From assembly GCA_015231755.1 (NCBI GenBank), contig JADGAZ010000013.1:29206-93205 (forward strand): a DNA stretch of 64,000 nucleotides. The letters are read 5' to 3'. How positions within the stretch are numbered: position 1 is the stretch's first letter; each line of letters begins with the position of its first letter. The DNA comes from Magnetococcales bacterium (GTDB lineage Bacteria; Pseudomonadota; Magnetococcia; Magnetococcales; Magnetaquicoccaceae). The notes beneath the pieces were generated by a model, which worked only from the letters and a program-made list of their open reading frames with translations, was not told the DNA's origin and searched no databases. This document shows positions 37,098 through 44,347 of the stretch, in pieces. Made by a program: the position numbers and the translations under genes.

Positions 37098-38957
37098 TCA
37101 GTTGTCCTCTCCGCCCCCGATGCCGTATTTTTCCAGCTTGCGGTAAAAGGTGCTGCGACTCACCCCCAGCAGTTTGGCCGCTTTTTTCTTTTTCCATTGA
37201 GCCTCTTCCAAGGCGCGCATCAGGGCCTCTTTTTCCATCTGGGGACGGGGAGTGACGACGGGCAACGGAACCGGGGCGGACGAAGGCGGAACCGAGGAAG
37301 GGGGCGGGATCGGCGGCGGCGGCGCAGATGGCTGGACCGCAACGGACAACAGCGGAACCGGTGGACTCTCCTCCTCATCGGTTTTGTCGGACAATGGATC
37401 CGCGCACAGCCGCTGCACCACCAGACTCTTGGGCAGATGTTTGATCCGGATCGTATTCAGCCGACAGACCACAAAAGCGTGCTCGATGGCGTTTTCCAAC
37501 TCCCGGATGTTGCCGGGCCAGGGATATTGCAACAGCAATTCCATCACGCTGTCCTGGACGCCGACAATGCTTTTTTCGTACTTGCGATTGAATTTCTGGA
37601 TAAAATGGTTGACCAGAACCGGAATGTCATCAAGGCGCTTGCGCAACGGCGGCACATTGATCTCCACCACGTTGAGTCGGAAATACAGATCCTCGCGAAA
37701 CCGGCCCAACCGAATCTGCTCCGCCAGATCTTTGTTGGTGGCCGCCACCACCCGCACATCCACCCGGATGGTCCGGGAGTCTCCCACCCGTTCCAGCTCT
37801 TTTTCCTGAAGGATGCGCAGCAGCCGGGTCTGCATGGAGAGACTGATGTCACCGATCTCGTCCAAAAAGATGGTCCCCCCCGCAGCCGCCTCGAACCGTC
37901 CGGGCCGATCCCGCACCGCGCCGGTGAACGCCCCCTTCACATGTCCGAACAACTCGCTTTCCAAAAGGTTATCCTGCAAAGCCGCGCAATTGACCTTGAC
38001 CAGAGGGCCATGCCCCCGTCTCCCCTTGAAATGCAACGCCTCGGCCACCAACTCCTTGCCCACCCCGGACTCCCCGGTGATCAAGGTGGTGGTATCCATG
38101 TTGGCCAACGATTCAATCAGGTCATACACCTCCTGCATCTTTTCGCTCATGCCGATCAGACGGTGAAAGGTGCGGCGCTTGCGCAACACATCCGGCAAGG
38201 GGGTCATGCTGGCCCGGTCCAGAATCACCACCACCGCCCCAAAACAGTGACCCAGATGATCCAGCAACGGCGTGGCGCTGACCCGAATTTCGGTACGCTC
38301 CTCGGCGGGGCCGGCGCAGGACAGAAACAGATTCAACTCCGCCTTGCGGGAAGCGATCACCCGTTTCAGCAACGCCGAGATATCCGGCACGCACCCCCCT
38401 TTCTGGTTCAACAGGGAGTGTCCCAGGGCCGGACCGGCGAAATGACAGGCGTTCAAGGCGGCGGGATTGACACTGTGAACCACCATCAGGTGATCCACCA
38501 CGATCACCCCTTCCCGGACGTTGTTGGAGACCGTCTCCAGGGTATCCCGCAACAGGCTGGTATCCAAACGGAAAGAGGCCATCTGCAACAGGCTGGTGAC
38601 CAGTTCCGGCAGGTCATCCCAGGTATAACGGGTGCGAAAATGGGCCGCCTGGGGGATGGAGGGAGGAACCAGGGAGATCCGATCCGCCGGATCGATGGCC
38701 AGAAGCGGCAAGGCGTATCCGGCCTGAATGAATCCATGGGCATGGTGTTCCACCGACTCGCCCGCCGGCAGTTCGATCATCACCAAAGCGATCGGAACCC
38801 GCTTGATCACGACTCCAGCCTCTTCCAGATCCCCGACCCGCTCCACGGAGCAGACCGATTGCAGCATCTCCCCCAATCGGGCGGCCAGATGGGCACCCAC
38901 CCCGACCAGCAGGACAGAATAGGTGAGAAAAGGCGGATGGTGTTTGATCGGAATCAT
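37098..38957 (-). CDS. sigma-54-dependent transcriptional activator (bEBP)
   Basis: About 619 residues. The N-terminal 120 residues look like a receiver without a clear phospho-Asp. A PAS-like domain follows (EGVIVVDHLMVVHSVNPAAL). The AAA+ domain has Walker A GESGVGKELVAEALH, the sigma-54 contact loop GAFTGA, and Walker B GGTIFLDEIGD. A Pro-rich linker precedes a Fis-type helix-turn-helix (AAKLLGVSRSTFYRKLEKYG). It remodels sigma-54 RNA polymerase at distant sites. It faces a sigma-54 promoter across an array of heptamers at 39009-39057, its likely binding sites. The open frame extends to 39149, but codons beyond 38957 run into that array. Confidence 0.9.
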   Translation of the reverse strand: MIPIKHHPPFLTYSVLLVGVGAHLAARLGEMLQSVCSVERVGDLEEAGVVIKRVPIALVMIELPAGESVEHHAHGFIQAGYALPLLAIDPADRISLVPPSIPQAAHFRTRYTWDDLPELVTSLLQMASFRLDTSLLRDTLETVSNNVREGVIVVDHLMVVHSVNPAALNACHFAGPALGHSLLNQKGGCVPDISALLKRVIASRKAELNLFLSCAGPAEERTEIRVSATPLLDHLGHCFGAVVVILDRASMTPLPDVLRKRRTFHRLIGMSEKMQEVYDLIESLANMDTTTLITGESGVGKELVAEALHFKGRRGHGPLVKVNCAALQDNLLESELFGHVKGAFTGAVRDRPGRFEAAAGGTIFLDEIGDISLSMQTRLLRILQEKELERVGDSRTIRVDVRVVAATNKDLAEQIRLGRFREDLYFRLNVVEINVPPLRKRLDDIPVLVNHFIQKFNRKYEKSIVGVQDSVMELLLQYPWPGNIRELENAIEHAFVVCRLNTIRIKHLPKSLVVQRLCADPLSDKTDEEESPPVPLLSVAVQPSAPPPPIPPPSSVPPSSAPVPLPVVTPRPQMEKEALMRALEEAQWKKKKAAKLLGVSRSTFYRKLEKYGIGGGEDN

Positions 38958-39008
38958 GGGAGGGGGATCATCCTTTCCGTAGCAGGTCTCGTGGATCGTC
39001 TCTCGCCT

Positions 39009-39057
39009 TGGGACATTATGTCCCATTTTGTCCCAATGGGACATGTTTCGTGTCCCA
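39009..39057. promoter_or_regulatory. five-copy TGTCCCA/TGGGACA activator site array
   Basis: TGGGACA at 39009 and 39037 and TGTCCCA at 39019, 39029 and 39051 make two back-to-back dyads plus a half site within 49 bases. TGTCCCA-A-TGGGACA at 39029-39043 is a perfect palindrome. It lies 127 bases upstream of the -24 element of the cytochrome operon, in the range used by sigma-54 activators, and 52 bases upstream of the activator gene. It is the expected enhancer and possible autoregulatory operator. Confidence 0.75.
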
Positions 39058-39183
39058 TCCCGGCACACAAAATGTGTCCACCGCTGCCCACGAACAGGAA
39101 AGGATCTTTGCAACCGGAAGAGCCACGCACGCAAATCAAGCAATATCAATCATCGAGAACCATTCTCGCCCGGCACGCTCCCA

Positions 39184-39198
39184 TGGCACGTCCTATGC
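39184..39198 (+). promoter_or_regulatory. sigma-54 (-24/-12) promoter of the ankyrin-cytochrome operon
   Basis: TGGCACGTCCTATGC matches the consensus TGGCAC-N5-TTGC at every fixed base except one (A for T at the first -12 position), with exact GG-to-GC spacing. Transcription should begin near 39210, about 95 bases before the ankyrin gene. Confidence 0.72.
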
Positions 39199-39304
39199 GC
39201 TATATCAAGCAAAGAACATACTTCTCTCACACCGGATCACGGAACACGGGACACGGTGGAGATCACGGATAGACACACAGACTGGCTCCACAAGGAGAAC
39301 GACC

Positions 39305-40270
39305 ATGAACACCAAAAAAATCGCAACCACTCTTTCCATCATGGCCCTGGCAACCGTGATGGCCGTCGCCACCATCGGCAACCGCAATCCGCAACTCGTG
39401 GACAATGCCATGTCCGTTGCAGCCATGGAAGGGGATGTTGCGACGGTGCGGGCGCTCCTGAGCAAAGGAGTCAGTGTCGAAAACCAAGGCAACCTGAAGA
39501 TCACCCCGTTGGCCTGGGCCGCCGAGAATGGTCACGCCGAGGTGGTCAAGACCCTGCTGGAAGCCGGAGCCAATGTCAACTCCGTGGATCCTTCCGGGTT
39601 CACCCCCTTGAGCCTGGCGGCCAGATGGAATGACCAGACCATCGTGAAAATGCTGCTCGATGCCGGAGCGAATCCCAACATCGCCACCAAATCGGGACAA
39701 ACGGCGCTGTTCGGCCCGGCCCAGTACGGCTTCGACGAGATGCTCAAACGGCTCATCGAGCGGGGCGCGGATGTCAACGCCATCGACAAACGGGGAGACA
39801 GCCCCATGATCATCGCCGCCAAACGGGGCCATGAACAGGTGGTGACCGCTCTGCTCGACGCGGGGGCAACCCCCAACGTCCAGAACAAACAGGGCTACAG
39901 CCCTCTGATGATCGCCGCCGAGTCGGGTCATGAAACCATCGTGGCGGCCCTGCTGGAACGGGGCGCGAATCTCAGCTTCCGTCACGAGTGCGGGTGTACC
40001 GCTTTGCTGGTGGCGGCGGAAAAAGGCTACTCGGGGATCGTCCGGCTGCTGCTGGACCACGGAGCCGACATCAACGCCGTCAACTACGAAGGTTCCTCGG
40101 CTCTGATGTTCGCCGCCCGCTACAACTATCTGGACACCGCCAAGCTGCTCCTGGAACGGGGCATCAAGACCACGCTGGTGGACCAGAACGGCAAAACCGC
40201 CAAGGACTATCTGCGCATCGGCGCCACCCGGGCCATGAACAAACTGCTGGATCCGGGCAATAACGCCTGA
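39305..40270 (+). CDS. periplasmic ankyrin-repeat protein
   Basis: 321 residues. The N-terminal hydrophobic segment (TTLSIMALATVMAVATIG) is a signal peptide or anchor. Seven to eight ankyrin repeats of 33 residues follow, for example TPLAWAAENGHAEVVKTLLE, SPMIIAAKRGHEQVVTALLD and SALMFAARYNYLDTAKLLLE. Ankyrin repeats bind other proteins; some periplasmic examples support peroxidases or cytochromes. As first gene of the cytochrome operon it may be an assembly or docking factor for the electron-transfer proteins. ATG 39305 follows an AGGAG site. Confidence 0.9.
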   Translation: MNTKKIATTLSIMALATVMAVATIGNRNPQLVDNAMSVAAMEGDVATVRALLSKGVSVENQGNLKITPLAWAAENGHAEVVKTLLEAGANVNSVDPSGFTPLSLAARWNDQTIVKMLLDAGANPNIATKSGQTALFGPAQYGFDEMLKRLIERGADVNAIDKRGDSPMIIAAKRGHEQVVTALLDAGATPNVQNKQGYSPLMIAAESGHETIVAALLERGANLSFRHECGCTALLVAAEKGYSGIVRLLLDHGADINAVNYEGSSALMFAARYNYLDTAKLLLERGIKTTLVDQNGKTAKDYLRIGATRAMNKLLDPGNNA

Positions 40271-40295
40271 ACCTTGGCAGGCTGCGCCACACAGT

Positions 40296-40334
40296 CCGGG
40301 AGCCTTCGCCCCGCTTTGCAAAGAAGGCTCCCGG
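40296..40334 (+). promoter_or_regulatory. intercistronic hairpin between ankyrin and cytochrome genes
   Basis: CCGGGAGCCTT (40296-40306) and AAGGCTCCCGG (40324-40334) form a perfect 11-bp stem with a 17-base loop. Without a T run it is more likely an mRNA-stabilising or attenuating element than a terminator. Confidence 0.55.
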
Positions 40335-40372
40335 CCCACCCAGGCCAACCGGGGCAAAACAGAAGGGACGCC

Positions 40373-41320
40373 ATGAACACCCACCCGCACCTCCACCGTC
40401 TTGCCCTGCTGTTTTGCCTGCTGTTCCTCGGCATCCCGACCCCCTCACAGGCCGCCCCCCCCAAGGATCAAGCCTGCCTGCGGTGTCACGGCATGCCAAC
40501 CCTCTCCTACCGGGATCCGGCCACCGGCGGATTACGCAACTTGGCCATCGACCCCAAAACCATGGCCCTCTCCGACCACAAGAATCTAAGCTGCCGGGAT
40601 TGCCATGCCGCCGGCTTCGAGGTCTATCCCCACTTCGAGGAGGCACGGCGGGAGCGGCTCGAATGTCTGAATTGTCATCAAAACAACCAAAAATTTCCCC
40701 GCGCCTTGTTTGAATCCATCGAGCGCAGTTTCACGCGCAGCATTCATTATCAAAGCATGCAGGATTCATTCACCTGCTTTTCCTGCCACAATCCCCACGA
40801 TTTCCGCAAGCTTTCGGGGCAGACCCGGGAAAGCCTGAACGCGATGGTGACCCGGGACAACGGGATGTGTCGCCATTGTCACGACTCGCCGGAAGGCATC
40901 GTGGGTCGCACCGGACGTCTGTTCTCCTCATTGAGCCAGACCCACGCCTGGCTGCCGGAGACGGAACGCCACTGGAGCAAGGTCCGTTGTGTGGAATGCC
41001 ACACCGGTGGAGACAGCGCCCGAGGCAGTCACTTCATTCTCAGCCGCAACCATGCGGTGCGGGCGTGCGAGGCCTGTCACAGCCAGGACTCCATCCTGGC
41101 CACCAAGCTCTATCGCCACCGTACCCGCGAGGAGCGCCGCAACGCCGGATTCCTCCATTCGGTGGTGATGAACGATGCCTATGTCATCGGCATGACCCGC
41201 AACCAATGGCTGGACTGGGGCGGCATCGCCCTGATCATCCTGACCCTCGCGGGTGTCGGCGCCCATGGTCTGGCCCGTTATCTGGTCTCAAGGAGCAATC
41301 ACCATGAAAACCACCATTGA
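40373..41320 (+). CDS. seven-heme periplasmic cytochrome c with C-terminal membrane anchor
   Basis: 315 residues. A signal peptide ending PTPSQA is followed by seven CxxCH heme sites: CLRCH, CRDCH, CLNCH, CFSCH, CRHCH, CVECH and CEACH. A C-terminal membrane helix (GGIALIILTLAGVGAHGL) anchors it to the inner membrane. Such proteins carry electrons from a membrane quinol oxidase module to periplasmic partners, as in NapC/NrfH or c7-type chains, but no specific family is certain. ATG 40373 follows AGAAGGGA. It overlaps the cytochrome b gene by 17 bases. Confidence 0.88.
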   Translation: MNTHPHLHRLALLFCLLFLGIPTPSQAAPPKDQACLRCHGMPTLSYRDPATGGLRNLAIDPKTMALSDHKNLSCRDCHAAGFEVYPHFEEARRERLECLNCHQNNQKFPRALFESIERSFTRSIHYQSMQDSFTCFSCHNPHDFRKLSGQTRESLNAMVTRDNGMCRHCHDSPEGIVGRTGRLFSSLSQTHAWLPETERHWSKVRCVECHTGGDSARGSHFILSRNHAVRACEACHSQDSILATKLYRHRTREERRNAGFLHSVVMNDAYVIGMTRNQWLDWGGIALIILTLAGVGAHGLARYLVSRSNHHENHH

Positions 41321-41930
41321 ACTGTATCCCGTCTGGATCCGCGTCTGGCACTGGACCAATGCCGTATGCTTTCTGGTGCTGCTGGCCACCGGGATCAGTC
41401 TGCATTTCGCCGCCCCCGGTTCGGCGCTGATCCCCTTCGATACCGCCCGGATGGTGCATAACATCTTCGGCATCCTGATGACCGGTGGCTGGGTGGTCTT
41501 CGTGATCGGCACCCTCAAAAGCGGCAACGGCGTTCACTATCGCCTTCGTCTGCCGGGTCTGGTGGGACGCCTGCTGACCCAGACGCTCTTTTATGGCGTG
41601 GGCATCTTCCGTCACGAACCCCATCCCTTTCCCGCCACCCGGGAGGCCAAGTTCAATCCGCTGCAACAGTTGACCTATCTCGGGGTGATGTTCGGGGCGG
41701 TGCCTGTGTTGATGGTGTCGGGTCTGGCCTTTTTCTTCCACGACCTGATCCCGGAACGTCTCCTGGACATGGATGGCCTGTGGATCGCCGGTGTGATCCA
41801 CTACGGGATCGGTGTTTTTCTCACGGTTTTTCTGATCGGACACCTCTATCTGGCCACGGCTGGCGAAACGGTGTTCGGTGAATTCAAAAAAATGCTTTCC
41901 GGCTCAACCCTGACGGAGGAAAAACCATGA
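41304..41930 (+). CDS. cytochrome b (hydrogenase/formate-dehydrogenase gamma-like)
   Basis: 208 residues, four membrane helices with His residues suited to heme b binding (VWHWTNAVCF, VHNIFGIL, IHYGIGVF, IGHLYLAT). It resembles the di-heme cytochrome b subunit of Ni-Fe hydrogenases and formate dehydrogenases, which exchange electrons with quinones. Here it sits between two multiheme cytochromes c, so it probably connects them to the quinone pool. ATG 41304 has an AGGAG site. It overlaps the next start by four bases. Confidence 0.88.
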   Translation: MKTTIELYPVWIRVWHWTNAVCFLVLLATGISLHFAAPGSALIPFDTARMVHNIFGILMTGGWVVFVIGTLKSGNGVHYRLRLPGLVGRLLTQTLFYGVGIFRHEPHPFPATREAKFNPLQQLTYLGVMFGAVPVLMVSGLAFFFHDLIPERLLDMDGLWIAGVIHYGIGVFLTVFLIGHLYLATAGETVFGEFKKMLSGSTLTEEKP

Positions 41931-44074
41931 ACACCGGGCAGTTCCGCCAATCGCGGCACATCAAACGCATCGCCATCATCCTGGGATTGGGCGTGACGGT
42001 CGGGGTGGCTCGATGGATCTATCCCGGTCTGCTGGAAAGCTACATCGGCGTGACCAACGCACCGTTGACCTTTGCCAACAGCGCTCCGCTGGAGCCAAGG
42101 GAGTTCGACACCCTGGCGGACTCCCTCACCCGGGAGTACCGTCAGCAACGGGCCATGGCCATGACCGAAAAAGAGGAAATGCCCTTCGCCCGCCGGTTGA
42201 AGATCAATATGCTGATGAAAACCGGCTCCTTCGCCAAAGACGCCCCCTATCCCCACATCGACTATTTCCGCAAGGCGGGGATTCTGCAATACAAAGGCCC
42301 GGAAACCTGCCTCACCTGTCACGCCTCCATCAAGGTGACCGACGAACACGGCAAAATCCACGAGGTGGATACCATGCAGGATGTGGTGAACTCGGTTCAT
42401 TACAAGTTCCAAAGCACCGCCGCCGGATTTTCCACCTACGGGTTCGATGGCCGCCAGGTCAACAGCGCCGGCAACCGACCCATTCCGGTGGGCAAGATCG
42501 ACCGGGCCTGCGGAGTTCCCGGCTCCTTCACCTGGACCGGCTGGGCCGACCTGGTCAAGACCAAACCGGCCCACGCCAACGGAGAGACGGAGATCCGCAG
42601 CGAAGGGTGTGGTCAATGCCACATCGGAGGCGGTTATCATCCGGCCACGGAGAAAATGCTCCCCATGCACGATGCTCCGGCCACCGCCAAGGCGGGCATC
42701 GACTGTCTGATCTGCCACAGTCCGGCCTATGACATGAACGAGCGTTACGTGATCAAAGACGACCATGGCCAACGCTGGAATCAGGACCGCTCCTTGAAGG
42801 CGGCTTTGACCGTGGGACTGCCCACCAACAAGACCTGTCTGTTTTGTCATCAGCACAACATGGGGGGTGATCTGGAAAAATCCCTACCTCCAGGTGCGGC
42901 CCCGGACAATCTGGGCCACAAAAACAAACGGCTGTTGCATCCGGGTGCCAAACGGGGCAACTCCATCCAACCGGAGCATGATGTCCACGCCGCCGCCGGC
43001 ATGGTCTGCACCGACTGCCACAAACCCCAGGGACACAAAATCCCCCGGGGCACCCTGGGGGTGGATCTGGTGGCCAACGATCTGCCGGGCCGCAAGGTGG
43101 AGTGCGAATCCTGTCACACGGCGGCCCCCCACGTGAAAGACGAACAGGAACGGGCGCTGCTCAACGGCCATGTGGCCCGGGTCTCCTGCGAGGCGTGCCA
43201 CATCAAGAAACTGCGTGACGACAACACCGTGCTGCGGGACTGGATCCATCCGGTCTGGAACGAAGAAGAGGGAGCCTATGTCTTCCAGGATGTCTATCAG
43301 AGCGGCGAGGCGGGACGGGGTTTCACCTTCCTGTGGTTCAACGGCAACGGCTCCTTCCTGGCCAACGCCCTGGGGGACAATCCGGTGGGGGATGGTTCCT
43401 ATAATCCGCTGATGCGGCAATTGGCCAAAATCGAGGATCCCAAAGCCATCGAGGCGATCCGTCAGGCGGCCACCAGACTCAAAAAGAACTATCCAGATCT
43501 GGATGTGGAACGCTATGTGCGGGAGGTGACCGATCCCCTCTCCAGCCTCTCCCCGGAGATGCTGGAGAAACGCAAAAAAATGATCGAAGAGAAGATTCGT
43601 CCCGTCATGGCCCAGGGACAAAGCAAAATCTATCCCTTCAAGGTGTTCAACGCCATCATGTACGAAGACATGAACAATCAAGGCCCCTTCGGCGCCATGA
43701 TCCTGCCCTTCGACTATCCAACCTATTACGAGTCCGGCGACCCGAAGGCCTCGGTCAAAAAAGCCCTGGAACACCCGATTCTCAGACGGATGTACGAAGC
43801 CCCGTTCAAGGCCTACATGATGGATGAGTTCATGCACTACTTCGGGGTGACGGGATGGAAGGCCGAGTATCCGGTGGACGCCAACGGCAAGCTGAAAAAC
43901 GTCGAAGCCCACTGGATGCGGCAGATGGGTTCGCTCATGATCAACCACGGCATCCAGAAAGAGGGCCGGGCCTGCAAGGAGTGTCACGCCAAAAACGGCA
44001 TCCTCGACTTCAACGCCCTGGGCTATCCCCCGGAACGGGCCGCCGAACTGCGCAAACTGCCTGAACTGCAATAA
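41927..44074 (+). CDS. octaheme c-type cytochrome, likely terminal reductase or electron carrier
   Basis: 715 residues. An N-terminal anchor helix (IAIILGLGVTVGVARWIYP) precedes eight CxxCH sites: CLTCH, CGQCH, CLICH, CLFCH, CTDCH, CESCH and CEACH between residues 125 and 430, and CKECH near the C-terminus. The 230 residues between hemes 7 and 8 contain no heme. Eight hemes recall octaheme tetrathionate/nitrite/hydroxylamine enzymes, but this is longer and I cannot name the substrate. It ends the operon, 12 bases before the terminator stem. Confidence 0.87.
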   Translation: MNTGQFRQSRHIKRIAIILGLGVTVGVARWIYPGLLESYIGVTNAPLTFANSAPLEPREFDTLADSLTREYRQQRAMAMTEKEEMPFARRLKINMLMKTGSFAKDAPYPHIDYFRKAGILQYKGPETCLTCHASIKVTDEHGKIHEVDTMQDVVNSVHYKFQSTAAGFSTYGFDGRQVNSAGNRPIPVGKIDRACGVPGSFTWTGWADLVKTKPAHANGETEIRSEGCGQCHIGGGYHPATEKMLPMHDAPATAKAGIDCLICHSPAYDMNERYVIKDDHGQRWNQDRSLKAALTVGLPTNKTCLFCHQHNMGGDLEKSLPPGAAPDNLGHKNKRLLHPGAKRGNSIQPEHDVHAAAGMVCTDCHKPQGHKIPRGTLGVDLVANDLPGRKVECESCHTAAPHVKDEQERALLNGHVARVSCEACHIKKLRDDNTVLRDWIHPVWNEEEGAYVFQDVYQSGEAGRGFTFLWFNGNGSFLANALGDNPVGDGSYNPLMRQLAKIEDPKAIEAIRQAATRLKKNYPDLDVERYVREVTDPLSSLSPEMLEKRKKMIEEKIRPVMAQGQSKIYPFKVFNAIMYEDMNNQGPFGAMILPFDYPTYYESGDPKASVKKALEHPILRRMYEAPFKAYMMDEFMHYFGVTGWKAEYPVDANGKLKNVEAHWMRQMGSLMINHGIQKEGRACKECHAKNGILDFNALGYPPERAAELRKLPELQ

Positions 44075-44086
44075 CATCCCACCCAT

Positions 44087-44123
44087 GGGAGGAAGGCCAT
44101 CCCGGCCATCCTCCCCTTTTTTT
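44087..44123 (+). terminator. rho-independent terminator of the cytochrome operon
   Basis: GGGAGGA-A-GGCC (44087-44098) pairs with GGCC-A-TCCTCCC (44104-44115) around a 5-base loop, followed by seven T residues. It lies just past the octaheme gene stop. Confidence 0.85.
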
Positions 44124-44163
44124 GCCCATAGTGTGCAAAAAATGCAAATCAAGCAAAATTTCA

Positions 44164-44192
44164 TTGCAAGATACGATCCATGGAGATATAAT
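44164..44192 (+). promoter_or_regulatory. sigma-70 promoter of the third hybrid kinase
   Basis: TTGCAA (44164-44169), a 17-base spacer and a perfect TATAAT (44187-44192). A leader of about 150 bases follows, with a small stem GGGAGC/GCTCCC at 44201-44222. Confidence 0.6.
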
Positions 44193-44347
44193 CACCATCA
44201 GGGAGCCGGAAAGGATGCTCCCGGTCCAAAACAAAAATTCAATTGCGGGATTCACACGGATAAGGTCTGACAGCCTGTCATACCAACAAAGAAACCGCTG
44301 CCATCCCCGACCTGTCTTCCGCCTGCGCATCGGGAAACGGAATTGAC

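Noticed and set aside
44201..44222. Riboswitch in the leader of the third kinase
   Set aside because: Only a 6-bp stem is visible, with no known riboswitch core.
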